Source of the DNA: Companilactobacillus alimentarius DSM 20249
GTDB taxonomy: Bacteria; Bacillota; Bacilli; Lactobacillales; Lactobacillaceae
Length of the DNA stretch: 64,000 bases
NCBI RefSeq assembly: GCF_002849895.1
Contig: NZ_CP018867.1
Coordinates: forward strand, 248,001 to 312,000
Direction: 5' to 3'
This document shows, piece after piece, positions 20,562 to 28,143 of the stretch. The notes beneath the pieces are model-generated. The model was not told the DNA's origin, did no database searches, and saw only the letters and a list, made by a program, of their open reading frames with translations. The translations under genes and the position numbers were made by a program. Position 1 is the first letter of the stretch. The number at the start of each line of letters is the position of its first letter.

Positions 20562-21299
20562 TTATTTGAGAGTAAATCCCTGTTGTTTCAAGAATTGAGC
20601 GACTTCAGGACGTCTGATTTCTTTGAAAATTGCTAAATTCTTTTCAGACCAATTTGTGTCACTCGCATTAGAATTACGATTGGCATAATATTTACGAACA
20701 GATGCATCGTAATCCTTCAAGTCAGATAGATTCTCATTGTTGTAAGTATTTGTAGAAACTTGATTCTTTCTAGGAAGGCGAGGTTTGTGCTGATTCTTAG
20801 TTTTAGGAACGCCAATCGCCATACCGAATAGGGGAATTGTTAATTTTGGTAAATTTAATAATTCAGCAACTTTTTGAATATTGTTGCGAATGCTTCCAAT
20901 GTAACAGATACCTAAATCCATGGATTCAGCGGCAACGGCAACATTTTGGGCAGCAATCGTCGTATCAACAATGCTGACAATTAATGATTCCATATTTTTC
21001 AAACCGTCGAGATCTTGATTATGAGATTTTAAAATTGAAGCCTGACGATTGAGATCAGCGACAAAAATATAAAAAGTATCGGCTTTTTTAACGTGCGGTG
21101 AACTGATAGTGATATCAGCTAATTGTTCGCGCAGTTTTGAATCAGTTATTTCAATAATAGAAAAAGCTTGAACAAACTCTGAAGTAGAACCACTTTGAGC
21201 TGCCGTTAAAAGGGCATCCTTTTGTTCGTCAGTAACAGGTTCATCTTTGAAATCACGTACGGAAACGTGTTGGGTCATTTTTTTTATAGTAGAATTCAT
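20562..21299 (-). CDS. NfsA-type nitroreductase family oxidoreductase
   Basis: A 245-aa FMN-dependent NAD(P)H oxidoreductase. The N-terminal HVSVRDFKDEPVT matches the FMN-phosphate binding H-x-S-x-R motif of NfsA-type nitroreductases; the central IVSIVDTTIAAQNVAVAAES and LGICYIGSIRN segments and the C-terminal half (SDLKDYDASVRKYYANR) also fit. Natural substrates may be flavins, quinones or nitro compounds. Its ATG overlaps the stop of the upstream NTF2-like gene (TAATG), so the two are translationally coupled. Confidence 0.9.
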   Translation of the reverse strand: MNSTIKKMTQHVSVRDFKDEPVTDEQKDALLTAAQSGSTSEFVQAFSIIEITDSKLREQLADITISSPHVKKADTFYIFVADLNRQASILKSHNQDLDGLKNMESLIVSIVDTTIAAQNVAVAAESMDLGICYIGSIRNNIQKVAELLNLPKLTIPLFGMAIGVPKTKNQHKPRLPRKNQVSTNTYNNENLSDLKDYDASVRKYYANRNSNASDTNWSEKNLAIFKEIRRPEVAQFLKQQGFTLK

Positions 21300-21676
21300 T
21301 ATTGCTCCTTTTTAGAAAATGGTCTAAATGTTTCATGTTTTGATTGATATTCGGAGACATCAGTTATTTTATTGTCTTTAAATTGAATAATTGAAACTCC
21401 ATCGAAATCATACTCAGTATGCTCAATTGCATGAAAGTACCATAACACTGTGAAAGTGTTTTTGTCCGATTGAAGAATTTTGTCAATCCGCCAACTGAGA
21501 ACTTTTTGTTGCTTAGACATAGTGCTTATCCATTGATGTAACTCACTTAAGCCGATATAGATAGGACCATATGATTCACGATAAATTATTTTTGAATCAA
21601 AATAGTCATCGAGTTTTGAGAAATCTTTGGTAAGCCAAGATTGAAAATATTGCTGAATAATATCGATTTTTTCCAT
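21299..21676 (-). CDS. NTF2-like / SnoaL-like protein
   Basis: A 125-aa protein with the cone-fold pattern of the NTF2-like superfamily: an N-terminal helix (IIQQYFQSWLTKDFSKLDDY), then FDSKIIYRES and a beta-rich C-terminal half (FTVLWYFHAIEHTEYDFDGV). Members are small ligand-binding proteins or isomerases; no specific activity can be read. It overlaps the nitroreductase gene by one base, implying a shared function. Confidence 0.8.
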   Translation of the reverse strand: MEKIDIIQQYFQSWLTKDFSKLDDYFDSKIIYRESYGPIYIGLSELHQWISTMSKQQKVLSWRIDKILQSDKNTFTVLWYFHAIEHTEYDFDGVSIIQFKDNKITDVSEYQSKHETFRPFSKKEQ

Positions 21677-21768
21677 TATTTTCCTCGAAATTGTAAAAAT
21701 ATTGTCAATAGTAATTATAAGAATATGTTCATGGTTTTTCTAGTTCAAAATGACAATTTAGCAAGGTG

Positions 21769-21774
21769 TATAAT
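21769..21774 (+). promoter_or_regulatory. -10 box (TATAAT) before the broken microprotein gene
   Basis: A perfect TATAAT lies 46 bases before the ATG at 21820. No convincing -35 box has the right spacing. Confidence 0.45.
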
Positions 21775-21819
21775 AAAATTCATATTTAAAAAGATTATTT
21801 TTTAAGTGGGGATGTAAAA

Positions 21820-21990
21820 ATGAATAATGGTTCCGGTTATTATTGAAAGTTTTATTTCTGGTTAGCACTTATTGTGGTTGGCTTAGCGGCAGTTTATATG
21901 TATATGAGTGGTCAAAAACCTAACTTAGTGGAAATTATAATTTTAGTGGCGTTAATTATTGGCGCTGGAATCGTATCCTTTCGGAAGTGA
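21820..21990 (+). pseudogene. Small membrane protein gene interrupted by an in-frame TGA
   Basis: ATG 21820 has a good GGGGATG Shine-Dalgarno sequence and an upstream TATAAT. It opens as MNNGSGYY, meets TGA at 21844-21846, and continues in the same frame for 47 codons to TGA 21988: two hydrophobic helices around FYFWLALIVVGLAAVYMYM and LVEIIILVALIIGAGIV, ending SFRK. The interrupting codon sits where Trp (TGG) would be natural. I infer a recent nonsense change (or a sequencing error) in a 56-codon membrane protein; no start codon right after the TGA could rescue it. Confidence 0.6.
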
Positions 21991-22030
21991 TCTTGGGGAA
22001 ATAGGGGAATTTTGATTTTCTGTGTAATTT

Positions 22031-22056
22031 GTCTGATAGAAATATCAGACTATTTT
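22031..22056 (+). terminator. Terminator after the broken microprotein gene
   Basis: GTCTGATA, GAAA loop, TATCAGAC, then a T-rich tail. Confidence 0.85.
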
Positions 22057-22061
22057 TATAC

Positions 22062-22095
22062 AAAAAAAATCGCTGGTCATTTAAGACCGGCGATT
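22062..22095 (-). terminator. Terminator of the tRNA-Glu transcript
   Basis: AATCGCTGGTC/GACCGGCGATT (22068-22095, one wobble) is followed on the minus strand by a T8 tract. It lies about 140 bases beyond the tRNA 3' end. Confidence 0.85.
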
Positions 22096-22235
22096 AAACA
22101 CTGCTCCCACCATTATTTTAATCATTTGGTGGTTCACTCGTGGCTCACTTTTTTGAGCCATATAAAAATGTATCGAAACTATAATTTAAGAATGCTGTTA
22201 CATCAGCGTTTTTTAGGCTTACCGTAACTCTATTA
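22096..22235 (-). ncRNA. Structured trailer of tRNA-Glu (possible small RNA)
   Basis: Between the tRNA and its terminator the minus strand can form TGGCTCA/TGAGCCA (22141-22160) and CCACCA/TGGTGG (22107-22132) hairpins. I see no protein-coding frame with a ribosome-binding site here. It may be a simple 3' trailer or a processed small RNA; no family is recognised. Confidence 0.35.
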
Positions 22236-22308
22236 TCACCCGTATGGGAATCGAACCCATAACTCCACCTTGAGAGGGTGGCGTCTTAAACCATTTGACC
22301 AACGGGCA
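22236..22308 (-). tRNA. tRNA-Glu (anticodon CTC)
   Basis: A 73-base cloverleaf on the minus strand: anticodon stem CCACC/GGTGG with loop CTCTCAA gives anticodon CTC; the D arm has GGTCAAATGGTTTAAGAC as in Glu tRNAs; T arm ATGGG/CCCAT with TTCGATT. The acceptor stem TGCCCGT/ACGGGTG has two U-G wobbles at its open end. CCA is not encoded. A C34 Glu tRNA reads only GAG and is presumably a minor isoacceptor. Confidence 0.9.
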
Positions 22309-22325
22309 ATTAAACAACACACATA

Positions 22326-22355
22326 ATATTACCTGTAAAGGCAGTCTCCTGTCAA
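22326..22355 (-). promoter_or_regulatory. Promoter of tRNA-Glu
   Basis: On the minus strand TTGACA (22355-22350), 18 bases, TAATAT (22331-22326), ending 18 bases before the tRNA. Confidence 0.7.
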
Positions 22356-22361
22356 CAATAT

Positions 22362-22583
22362 TTATGAATTATTTTTATCTTTTATTTTAATGATTAAAAT
22401 GTAAATCATCATCCCAATTAAGATGATTGTATAAATAGCACTGACGAAACCAGCATATTCCATAATGATCCAGCCTGTGATTCTGGCACTAGCCATTAGT
22501 AACATTGATAAAACGCCAAACATGACGATTTTACGTAGGAGATTTTGATAGATCTCATTGAATTTCTTTTGATTATTCTTCAT
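22362..22583 (-). CDS. Small two-helix membrane protein
   Basis: A 73-aa product with a basic N-terminus (MKNNQKKFNEIYQNLLRK) and two hydrophobic helices (about residues 18-40 and 45-64). Family not recognised. Its ATG overlaps the stop of the CPBP-protease gene by one base, so it is translationally coupled to it. It could be an accessory or immunity-type partner, but nothing in the sequence proves this. Confidence 0.7.
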   Translation of the reverse strand: MKNNQKKFNEIYQNLLRKIVMFGVLSMLLMASARITGWIIMEYAGFVSAIYTIILIGMMIYILIIKIKDKNNS

Positions 22584-23275
22584 TAAATCACTCCTGAAAT
22601 AGCTAAACCGGCGAAAATAGCTAAGAAGTTATTTAAAAAATGGACGGTAATGTTAGCTTTAATATTTTTGGTTCTGTAATAAACGCCTGCCAAAATAATT
22701 CCTAAAAGAATTTTCGACAGAGCATAGATCCAATCTGTTCCGGTGCCAAAGGGTGCGTGAACGTAACCAAAAATAATTCCACTGAGAAGAATTGAAACAA
22801 ATGGCCGGTTTAAAAAGAACCAATTCATAAAGATACCACGAAAAATTATTTCTTCTAATGTGGGAGCTACGATGACACTAAAAAGAATCAAGATTACCAT
22901 ATTATTTTGACCGATTAAATTTAAGGCGTCAACGTTAGCATTGCTGCTTTTCATAAATGGAACGGTTGCAAAATTGGTTAAAGCTACCAGGATAGTGGCG
23001 ATAAGAATAATCAACCAGGTTTTTTTAGTAAATTTTTGAGTGGAAAAATTCTGGGCTTGTTTGAATACAAAAATAATTATGGTAGCTGAAACAATTAGTA
23101 ATATAATAGTTATTATTGGCGCAATTTTTATATATGCCTGATACTTTGAACCTAATTGTTTTTTTGTTAAAGTTAAGATACTTAATGGGAGTTGTTCCAG
23201 TAAAAAGAGTAGGAAAAAGGCTATAATATGAAATATAGTTTTTATAGGATGATAACTGATTTTAGGATTATTCAT
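22583..23275 (-). CDS. CPBP-family intramembrane glutamic endopeptidase
   Basis: A 230-aa polytopic membrane protease (CAAX/Abi family, PF02517). The motifs are all present: EEIIFRGIF (EExxxR), FGYVHAPF (FxxxH) and HFLNN (HxxxN). Bacterial relatives are often bacteriocin immunity or envelope-maintenance proteins; here no bacteriocin gene is visible. It is divergent from the ABC exporter and coupled to the 73-aa membrane protein. Confidence 0.9.
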   Translation of the reverse strand: MNNPKISYHPIKTIFHIIAFFLLFLLEQLPLSILTLTKKQLGSKYQAYIKIAPIITIILLIVSATIIIFVFKQAQNFSTQKFTKKTWLIILIATILVALTNFATVPFMKSSNANVDALNLIGQNNMVILILFSVIVAPTLEEIIFRGIFMNWFFLNRPFVSILLSGIIFGYVHAPFGTGTDWIYALSKILLGIILAGVYYRTKNIKANITVHFLNNFLAIFAGLAISGVI

Positions 23276-23313
23276 TAAAATGCCACCTTATTTAAGATAA
23301 TTATTAGAATTAT

Positions 23314-23341
23314 TTGATAATTAGTGTTTTAATACTATAAT
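23314..23341 (+). promoter_or_regulatory. Promoter of the ABC exporter operon
   Basis: TTGATA (23314-23319), 16 bases, TATAAT (23336-23341). AT-rich dyad sequence (TAATTAT/ATAATTA type) surrounds the -35 box and could hold an operator. Confidence 0.65.
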
Positions 23342-23372
23342 GCTATGTGAGTTTTTTAAAGGGAGTGAATTA

Positions 23373-25094
23373 ATGTTCAAGATTGCTCGAGGTAGGATCA
23401 ATGTATTACAGGTGCTTGCGGCGGTTATTTTTATGATTTTTCAAGTCGTTGCAACGTTATACATTCCTAATCTGACATCAGACATTGTTAATAAGGGTGT
23501 TATTACCGGTGACAACAATTATATTGTCCATGCAGGGATGCAGATGATTTTAGTTTCGTTTATTAGCGTTATAGCAGCTTTTGGAAATGTTCTAATGGCG
23601 TCACAAGCGTCACAAGGTTTAGGACGTAAATTGAGATCCGATTTATTCAAGAAGATATTATACTTTACACACGATGAATTCGACAAGTTCGAAACGTCAT
23701 CATTAACGACTAGAACGACTAATGATGTTGTGCAAATTCAAAATGTGATGATCATGATGTTAAGAATGATGATCATGGCACCAATCATGTTAATTGGTGC
23801 TAGTTTCATGGCTTATCAGAAAAATGCTGAGATGACTAAGATATTTTTGATTTCAATTCCTATCTTAATTGTTTTGGTTGGTGTTGTAATGTACTTTGCA
23901 GTGCCCTTATTTAAGGCTATGCAGAAAAAGACTGATCGTTTGAATTTGGTCTTTCGTGAGGGATTGACTGGTGTGCGTGTCATACGTGCCTTTAGACAGG
24001 ATAAGTTCGAACAGAATCGTTTTGATAGTGCCAATAAAGATTACACTAACAATGCGGTAAAGGTATTTAGTATTGTCGCTTTGATGTTCCCAATCGTAAC
24101 TCTGATCATGAGTGGAACTAACGTAGGGATCACTTGGCTAGGTGCACATTATATTGCCAATCAATCTATGGAAATTGGTAATATGATTGCCTTTATGACT
24201 TATGCTATGCAAATTTTAATGAGTTTTATGATTCTTTCAATGGTCTTTGTATTTGTTCCACGTGCTTCGGCTTCAGCTGCACGTATTCAAGAGGTTTTTG
24301 AAACAAAAAGTAAGATTGATGTTGTTGCTAAGCCAGCTAAGTTAAAAGATGAACCAGCTCTTAGTTTCAATGATGTTAATTTCAGATATACTGGTGCTGA
24401 AAAATTGGCCTTGTCAAATCTTAATTTCAAAGTAACTAAGGGGCAAACTTTGGCCATTATCGGTGGTACTGGTTCTGGTAAGAGTACTCTGATTAATTTA
24501 ATTCCTAGATTTTATGATGCTGAAACTGGTATTGTAAGCATTAATGGGACTGATGTTAAGGCTTTGAGTACTGAAGACATCAACAATCGTGTTTCGATGG
24601 TTCCACAGACGGCTTATCTTTTCAGAGGAACAATTCGTGAGAATATGCTCTATGGTAAGGAGAAAGCTACCGATGAACAGATTTGGCATGCTTTAGAAGT
24701 AGCCCAAGCGGATGATTTCGTAAAAGAACTAGATGGTCAATTGGATGCTGAGGTTGAACAGGGTGGCGAAAACTTCTCTGGTGGTCAGAAACAACGTTTA
24801 GCCATTGCCAGAGCTTTGGTCAAAGATGCTTCGATCTATGTCTTTGATGATTCCTTCTCAGCACTTGATTTCAAGACTGACTTAAATCTCCGGACAGCTT
24901 TGAAGAATGATGAAAAAATCAGTCAGAGTGTCGTTGTTATTGTTGGTCAACGTATTTCAACTGTTGCTGATGCAGATCAAATTGTCGTCTTGGATAACGG
25001 TAAGATGGTCGGCCTCGGAACTCATGCAGAATTAAAAGAAAATAATAAGACTTACCAAGAAATAATTGAGTCTCAATTAAAGGAGGGTAAGTAA
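23373..25094 (+). CDS. Heterodimeric ABC exporter subunit with degenerate catalytic site
   Basis: A 573-aa half-transporter: six-helix exporter domain (residues 1-320) plus ATPase domain. Walker A is GGTGSGKST and the signature is canonical (FSGGQKQR), but the Walker B end reads VFDDS (Asp in place of the catalytic Glu) and the switch region reads IVGQRIST (Gln in place of His). This is the pattern of the degenerate-site subunit in LmrCD/BmrCD/TM287-288-type exporters. ATG 23373 follows AGGGAGTGA. The next gene starts in its stop codon, giving a matched pair that probably exports drugs or lipids. Confidence 0.93.
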   Translation: MFKIARGRINVLQVLAAVIFMIFQVVATLYIPNLTSDIVNKGVITGDNNYIVHAGMQMILVSFISVIAAFGNVLMASQASQGLGRKLRSDLFKKILYFTHDEFDKFETSSLTTRTTNDVVQIQNVMIMMLRMMIMAPIMLIGASFMAYQKNAEMTKIFLISIPILIVLVGVVMYFAVPLFKAMQKKTDRLNLVFREGLTGVRVIRAFRQDKFEQNRFDSANKDYTNNAVKVFSIVALMFPIVTLIMSGTNVGITWLGAHYIANQSMEIGNMIAFMTYAMQILMSFMILSMVFVFVPRASASAARIQEVFETKSKIDVVAKPAKLKDEPALSFNDVNFRYTGAEKLALSNLNFKVTKGQTLAIIGGTGSGKSTLINLIPRFYDAETGIVSINGTDVKALSTEDINNRVSMVPQTAYLFRGTIRENMLYGKEKATDEQIWHALEVAQADDFVKELDGQLDAEVEQGGENFSGGQKQRLAIARALVKDASIYVFDDSFSALDFKTDLNLRTALKNDEKISQSVVVIVGQRISTVADADQIVVLDNGKMVGLGTHAELKENNKTYQEIIESQLKEGK

Positions 25095-26965
25095 TGGCTG
25101 AGAAAAAGAATCAATCGCCTTCAGTAGGACATGGTCCGGGTAATCATGGACCAGCAGTTGTAGTAAAGCCCAAGAACTTCTGGAGAACCACTGGACGTTT
25201 AGCTAAGTACATGTCTAGTTATATGGTCGGAATTGTTTTTGTATTGATTTTGGCAATTGCTTCCGCCGTCTTCCAAATTAAGACTCCTAAAATTTTAGGT
25301 GAAGCAACAACTGAAATTTATAAAGGTTTAATGACCGGTATGGCGCAACAAAAGGCCGGAATAAAGATCAATGGCTTGCCAATTAATTTTACAAAAATTG
25401 AACATATTATTTTAATTGTTATTTTAATGTATGTAGCTTCGGCCGTTTTCAATTTTATACAACAGTTTGTGATGACGCGAATTTCACAACGGACTGTTTA
25501 TAAATTACGACTGGATCTAAAGGGCAAGATGGCTCGTTTGCCTATCGTGTACTATGATTCCCATTCTAATGGTGATATTATGTCACGTGCTATCAATGAT
25601 ATGGATAACATTGCCGGAACTTTGCAGCAAAGTTTGACGCAATTTGTTACTAGTACCGTTACATTTATCGGTGTTATCTGGATGATGCTTACAATCAGTT
25701 GGAAGATGACTCTGATTGCTTTGGCAACTGTGCCATTGAGTTTAATTGTTGTCGGAATAATTGCTCCTCAATCACAAAAATTCTTTAAACGTCAACAAAC
25801 TTCTCTAGGTCTTCTCAATAATCAAGTTGAAGAAAACTACGCTGGACACGTTGTTGTTAAGAGTTTTAATCATGAACAAGATTCTATAGATGAATTTGAA
25901 CAAGAAAATACTAAACTCTATAAGGCTTCTTGGAAAGCACAGATGATCTCTGGTATCGTTATGCCATTGATGATTTTTATCAATAACCTAGGTTATGTGT
26001 TGGTTGCCATTTATGGTGGAATGCAAGTTGCTAGTGGACATGTTTCTTTAGGTAATATTCAAGCTTTCTTGCAATATATGAATCAATTTTCACAACCAAT
26101 TTCACAATTAGCCAACTTAACTAATACTATTCAGGCAACTATTGCGTCTGCTGAACGTGTCTTTGAAATTTTGGATGAACCTGAAATGGAAGAGACTAAA
26201 GTTGATGTTCCTGATGTTCAGACTGACGATAAAGTTACGCTTGATCATGTTAAGTTTGGTTATGAGAATAAGCCAATTTTATTGGAAGATTATAATTTGA
26301 ATGTCAAACCAGGAGAAATGATAGCTATCGTTGGACCAACTGGTGCTGGTAAAACAACTATTATCAATCTTTTGGAACGCTTCTACGATGTTAAAGGCGG
26401 TTCCATCAAATTAAATGGTAAAGATATTAGGAATATGAGTCGTGAACAAGTTAGAAGTCATTATGCAATGGTACTTCAAGATACTTGGCTATTCACTGGT
26501 TCAATTTATGATAACTTGAAGTATAGCCGTGAAGACGCAACTAAAGATGAAATTATTGAATCTGCTAAAGCAGCTCACGTTGATAATTTTGTCCGTCAAT
26601 TGCCAAAGGGCTATGATACTGTCTTAAATGAAGAGGCTTCAAATATTTCTCAAGGTCAAAGACAATTGATTACAATTGCTCGTGCTTTCGTGGCTGATCC
26701 TGAAATATTGATTCTCGATGAAGCAACTAGTTCAGTTGATACAAGAACTGAATTACATATTCAGCATGCGATGGAACGTCTCTTGAAGAATCGGACAAGT
26801 TTCGTCGTTGCTCACAGATTATCTACAATTCAAAATGCGGATAAGATTATTGTGATGAATCATGGATCAATCGTGGAAACTGGTAACCATGATGAACTTA
26901 TGGCTAAGAATGGCTTCTATGCTGATCTTTATAATTCTCAATTTGCGGGAAATGTTGCCGAATAA
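25094..26965 (+). CDS. Heterodimeric ABC exporter subunit with catalytic site
   Basis: A 623-aa half-transporter partner of the preceding protein. It has a hydrophilic Gly/Pro/His-rich N-terminal extension (residues 1-30), six membrane helices and an ATPase domain with Walker A GPTGAGKTT, Walker B ILDEATSSVD and switch VAHRLST all intact. Its signature is altered (ISQGQRQL instead of LSGGQ), which is complementary to the defect in the partner: together they make one canonical and one degenerate nucleotide site. AGGAGGG precedes the ATG, which overlaps the upstream stop. Confidence 0.94.
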   Translation: MAEKKNQSPSVGHGPGNHGPAVVVKPKNFWRTTGRLAKYMSSYMVGIVFVLILAIASAVFQIKTPKILGEATTEIYKGLMTGMAQQKAGIKINGLPINFTKIEHIILIVILMYVASAVFNFIQQFVMTRISQRTVYKLRLDLKGKMARLPIVYYDSHSNGDIMSRAINDMDNIAGTLQQSLTQFVTSTVTFIGVIWMMLTISWKMTLIALATVPLSLIVVGIIAPQSQKFFKRQQTSLGLLNNQVEENYAGHVVVKSFNHEQDSIDEFEQENTKLYKASWKAQMISGIVMPLMIFINNLGYVLVAIYGGMQVASGHVSLGNIQAFLQYMNQFSQPISQLANLTNTIQATIASAERVFEILDEPEMEETKVDVPDVQTDDKVTLDHVKFGYENKPILLEDYNLNVKPGEMIAIVGPTGAGKTTIINLLERFYDVKGGSIKLNGKDIRNMSREQVRSHYAMVLQDTWLFTGSIYDNLKYSREDATKDEIIESAKAAHVDNFVRQLPKGYDTVLNEEASNISQGQRQLITIARAFVADPEILILDEATSSVDTRTELHIQHAMERLLKNRTSFVVAHRLSTIQNADKIIVMNHGSIVETGNHDELMAKNGFYADLYNSQFAGNVAE

Positions 26966-26988
26966 AATTAATTTATAGACAATAAAAG

Positions 26989-27033
26989 TCAATGTGCTTA
27001 ACCATATTCAGTGGTTATCACATTGATTTTTTT
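26989..27033 (+). terminator. Terminator of the ABC exporter operon
   Basis: TCAATGTG...TTAACCA and TGGTTA...CACATTGA form a long stem with one mismatch, followed by T7. Confidence 0.88.
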
Positions 27034-27103
27034 ATTACTAAGGATGCTTGTAGTAAAATTGAAGGGTAATATGTTAACTTTTAATTATAAGAGGTAGAAA
27101 TCT

Positions 27104-28072
27104 ATGGCAAATTTTGTGGAAACGAAAGCACAGATTATAGACTTGGCGAATAAACAAATTGTTCCGGGAGTTAGTTTTGGCTTTATTTCAGCGTCTCACA
27201 CGGATAAATATATTTATGGCAATAAATCATGGGAACCGGAAATAACTCCTCTTAAAGGGGACGAATTACATGATTTAGCGTCATTAACGAAAGTGATGGG
27301 CACTGTTCCATTGGTTTTAAAAATGTTAGATGAAAAATTGCTTGATTTACACGATCCAGTTAACAAATATTTGCCAGATTTTAAAGATAAACGAGTTACA
27401 TTGTTTAATTTGATCACACATACCTCAGGAATCAAAGGATATATTCCCAATCGGGATTCGTTAGATAGCGAAGAGTTGATTAAAGCCTTGTTGAACTTGC
27501 CAGTGACTGATACTTTTAATAAAAAAGTCGTGTATACCGATACTGGTTTGATTTTTCTGGGATTGATTGTGGAAAAAATCTATCGAATGCCAGTTCAAGA
27601 TGTCATTATGAAATATATTATTGAGCCAGAAGGATTAGAGGATGCCACTTTTGAACCCGAACCTGATCGTTGTGTTCCAACTTATCCAGTGGATGGGAAA
27701 ATGCTTTACGGTATTCCTAACGATCCTAAAGCACGACAATTAGGAAAACGTTGCGGGTCAGCAGGGATGTTTGCGACTTTAGATGACGTCTTAAAATTTG
27801 CCAATGATATGCTTAAACCAGATAAGGAGTTTTTATATCACAATTATACTGAATTGAATCCTGGTCGTTCCTTAGGCTGGGATGTTAAACCAGATGGATT
27901 GGGTCACGTTTTGTTTCACACTGGTTATACGGGTGAATTTATTGCTTTAGATTATAAGCATCAAAACGCAATGGTTGTGATGACTAATCGGGTTCACCCC
28001 AATCAATATAATCAATTATTCTTAAATCGTCGAGAAACAATTTTAAATTCATTTTTAGCTGAAAGTAAATAG
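27104..28072 (+). CDS. Cytoplasmic beta-lactamase-family serine hydrolase
   Basis: A 322-aa class C beta-lactamase/esterase-like protein without a signal peptide. SxxK is S60-LT-K63 in DLASLTKVMGT; the second motif is YTD in VVYTDTGLIF; a C-terminal HTGYTGEF provides the HxG-like motif. Relatives are esterases or D-amino-acid peptidases; the substrate is unknown. It differs from the secreted relative at 14717 in lacking an N-terminal anchor. AAGAGGTAG lies upstream of ATG 27104. Confidence 0.86.
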   Translation: MANFVETKAQIIDLANKQIVPGVSFGFISASHTDKYIYGNKSWEPEITPLKGDELHDLASLTKVMGTVPLVLKMLDEKLLDLHDPVNKYLPDFKDKRVTLFNLITHTSGIKGYIPNRDSLDSEELIKALLNLPVTDTFNKKVVYTDTGLIFLGLIVEKIYRMPVQDVIMKYIIEPEGLEDATFEPEPDRCVPTYPVDGKMLYGIPNDPKARQLGKRCGSAGMFATLDDVLKFANDMLKPDKEFLYHNYTELNPGRSLGWDVKPDGLGHVLFHTGYTGEFIALDYKHQNAMVVMTNRVHPNQYNQLFLNRRETILNSFLAESK

Positions 28073-28090
28073 TGATCTAAGTTGTAAAAT

Positions 28091-28138
28091 AAAAAGTTCG
28101 ATATAGGTTTTGAAATAAATCCTATATCGAACTTTTTT
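28091..28138. terminator. Bidirectional terminator between serine hydrolase and murT
   Basis: AAAAAGTTCGATATAGG and CCTATATCGAACTTTTT form a perfect 17-bp stem with A and T runs on both sides, serving the two converging genes. Confidence 0.92.
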
Positions 28139-28143
28139 GTATT

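Noticed and set aside
21844..21846. TGA as a selenocysteine or Trp codon
   Set aside because: No selenocysteine machinery is visible, other genes in the window use TGA as a stop, and nothing suggests an altered code. A nonsense change is simpler.
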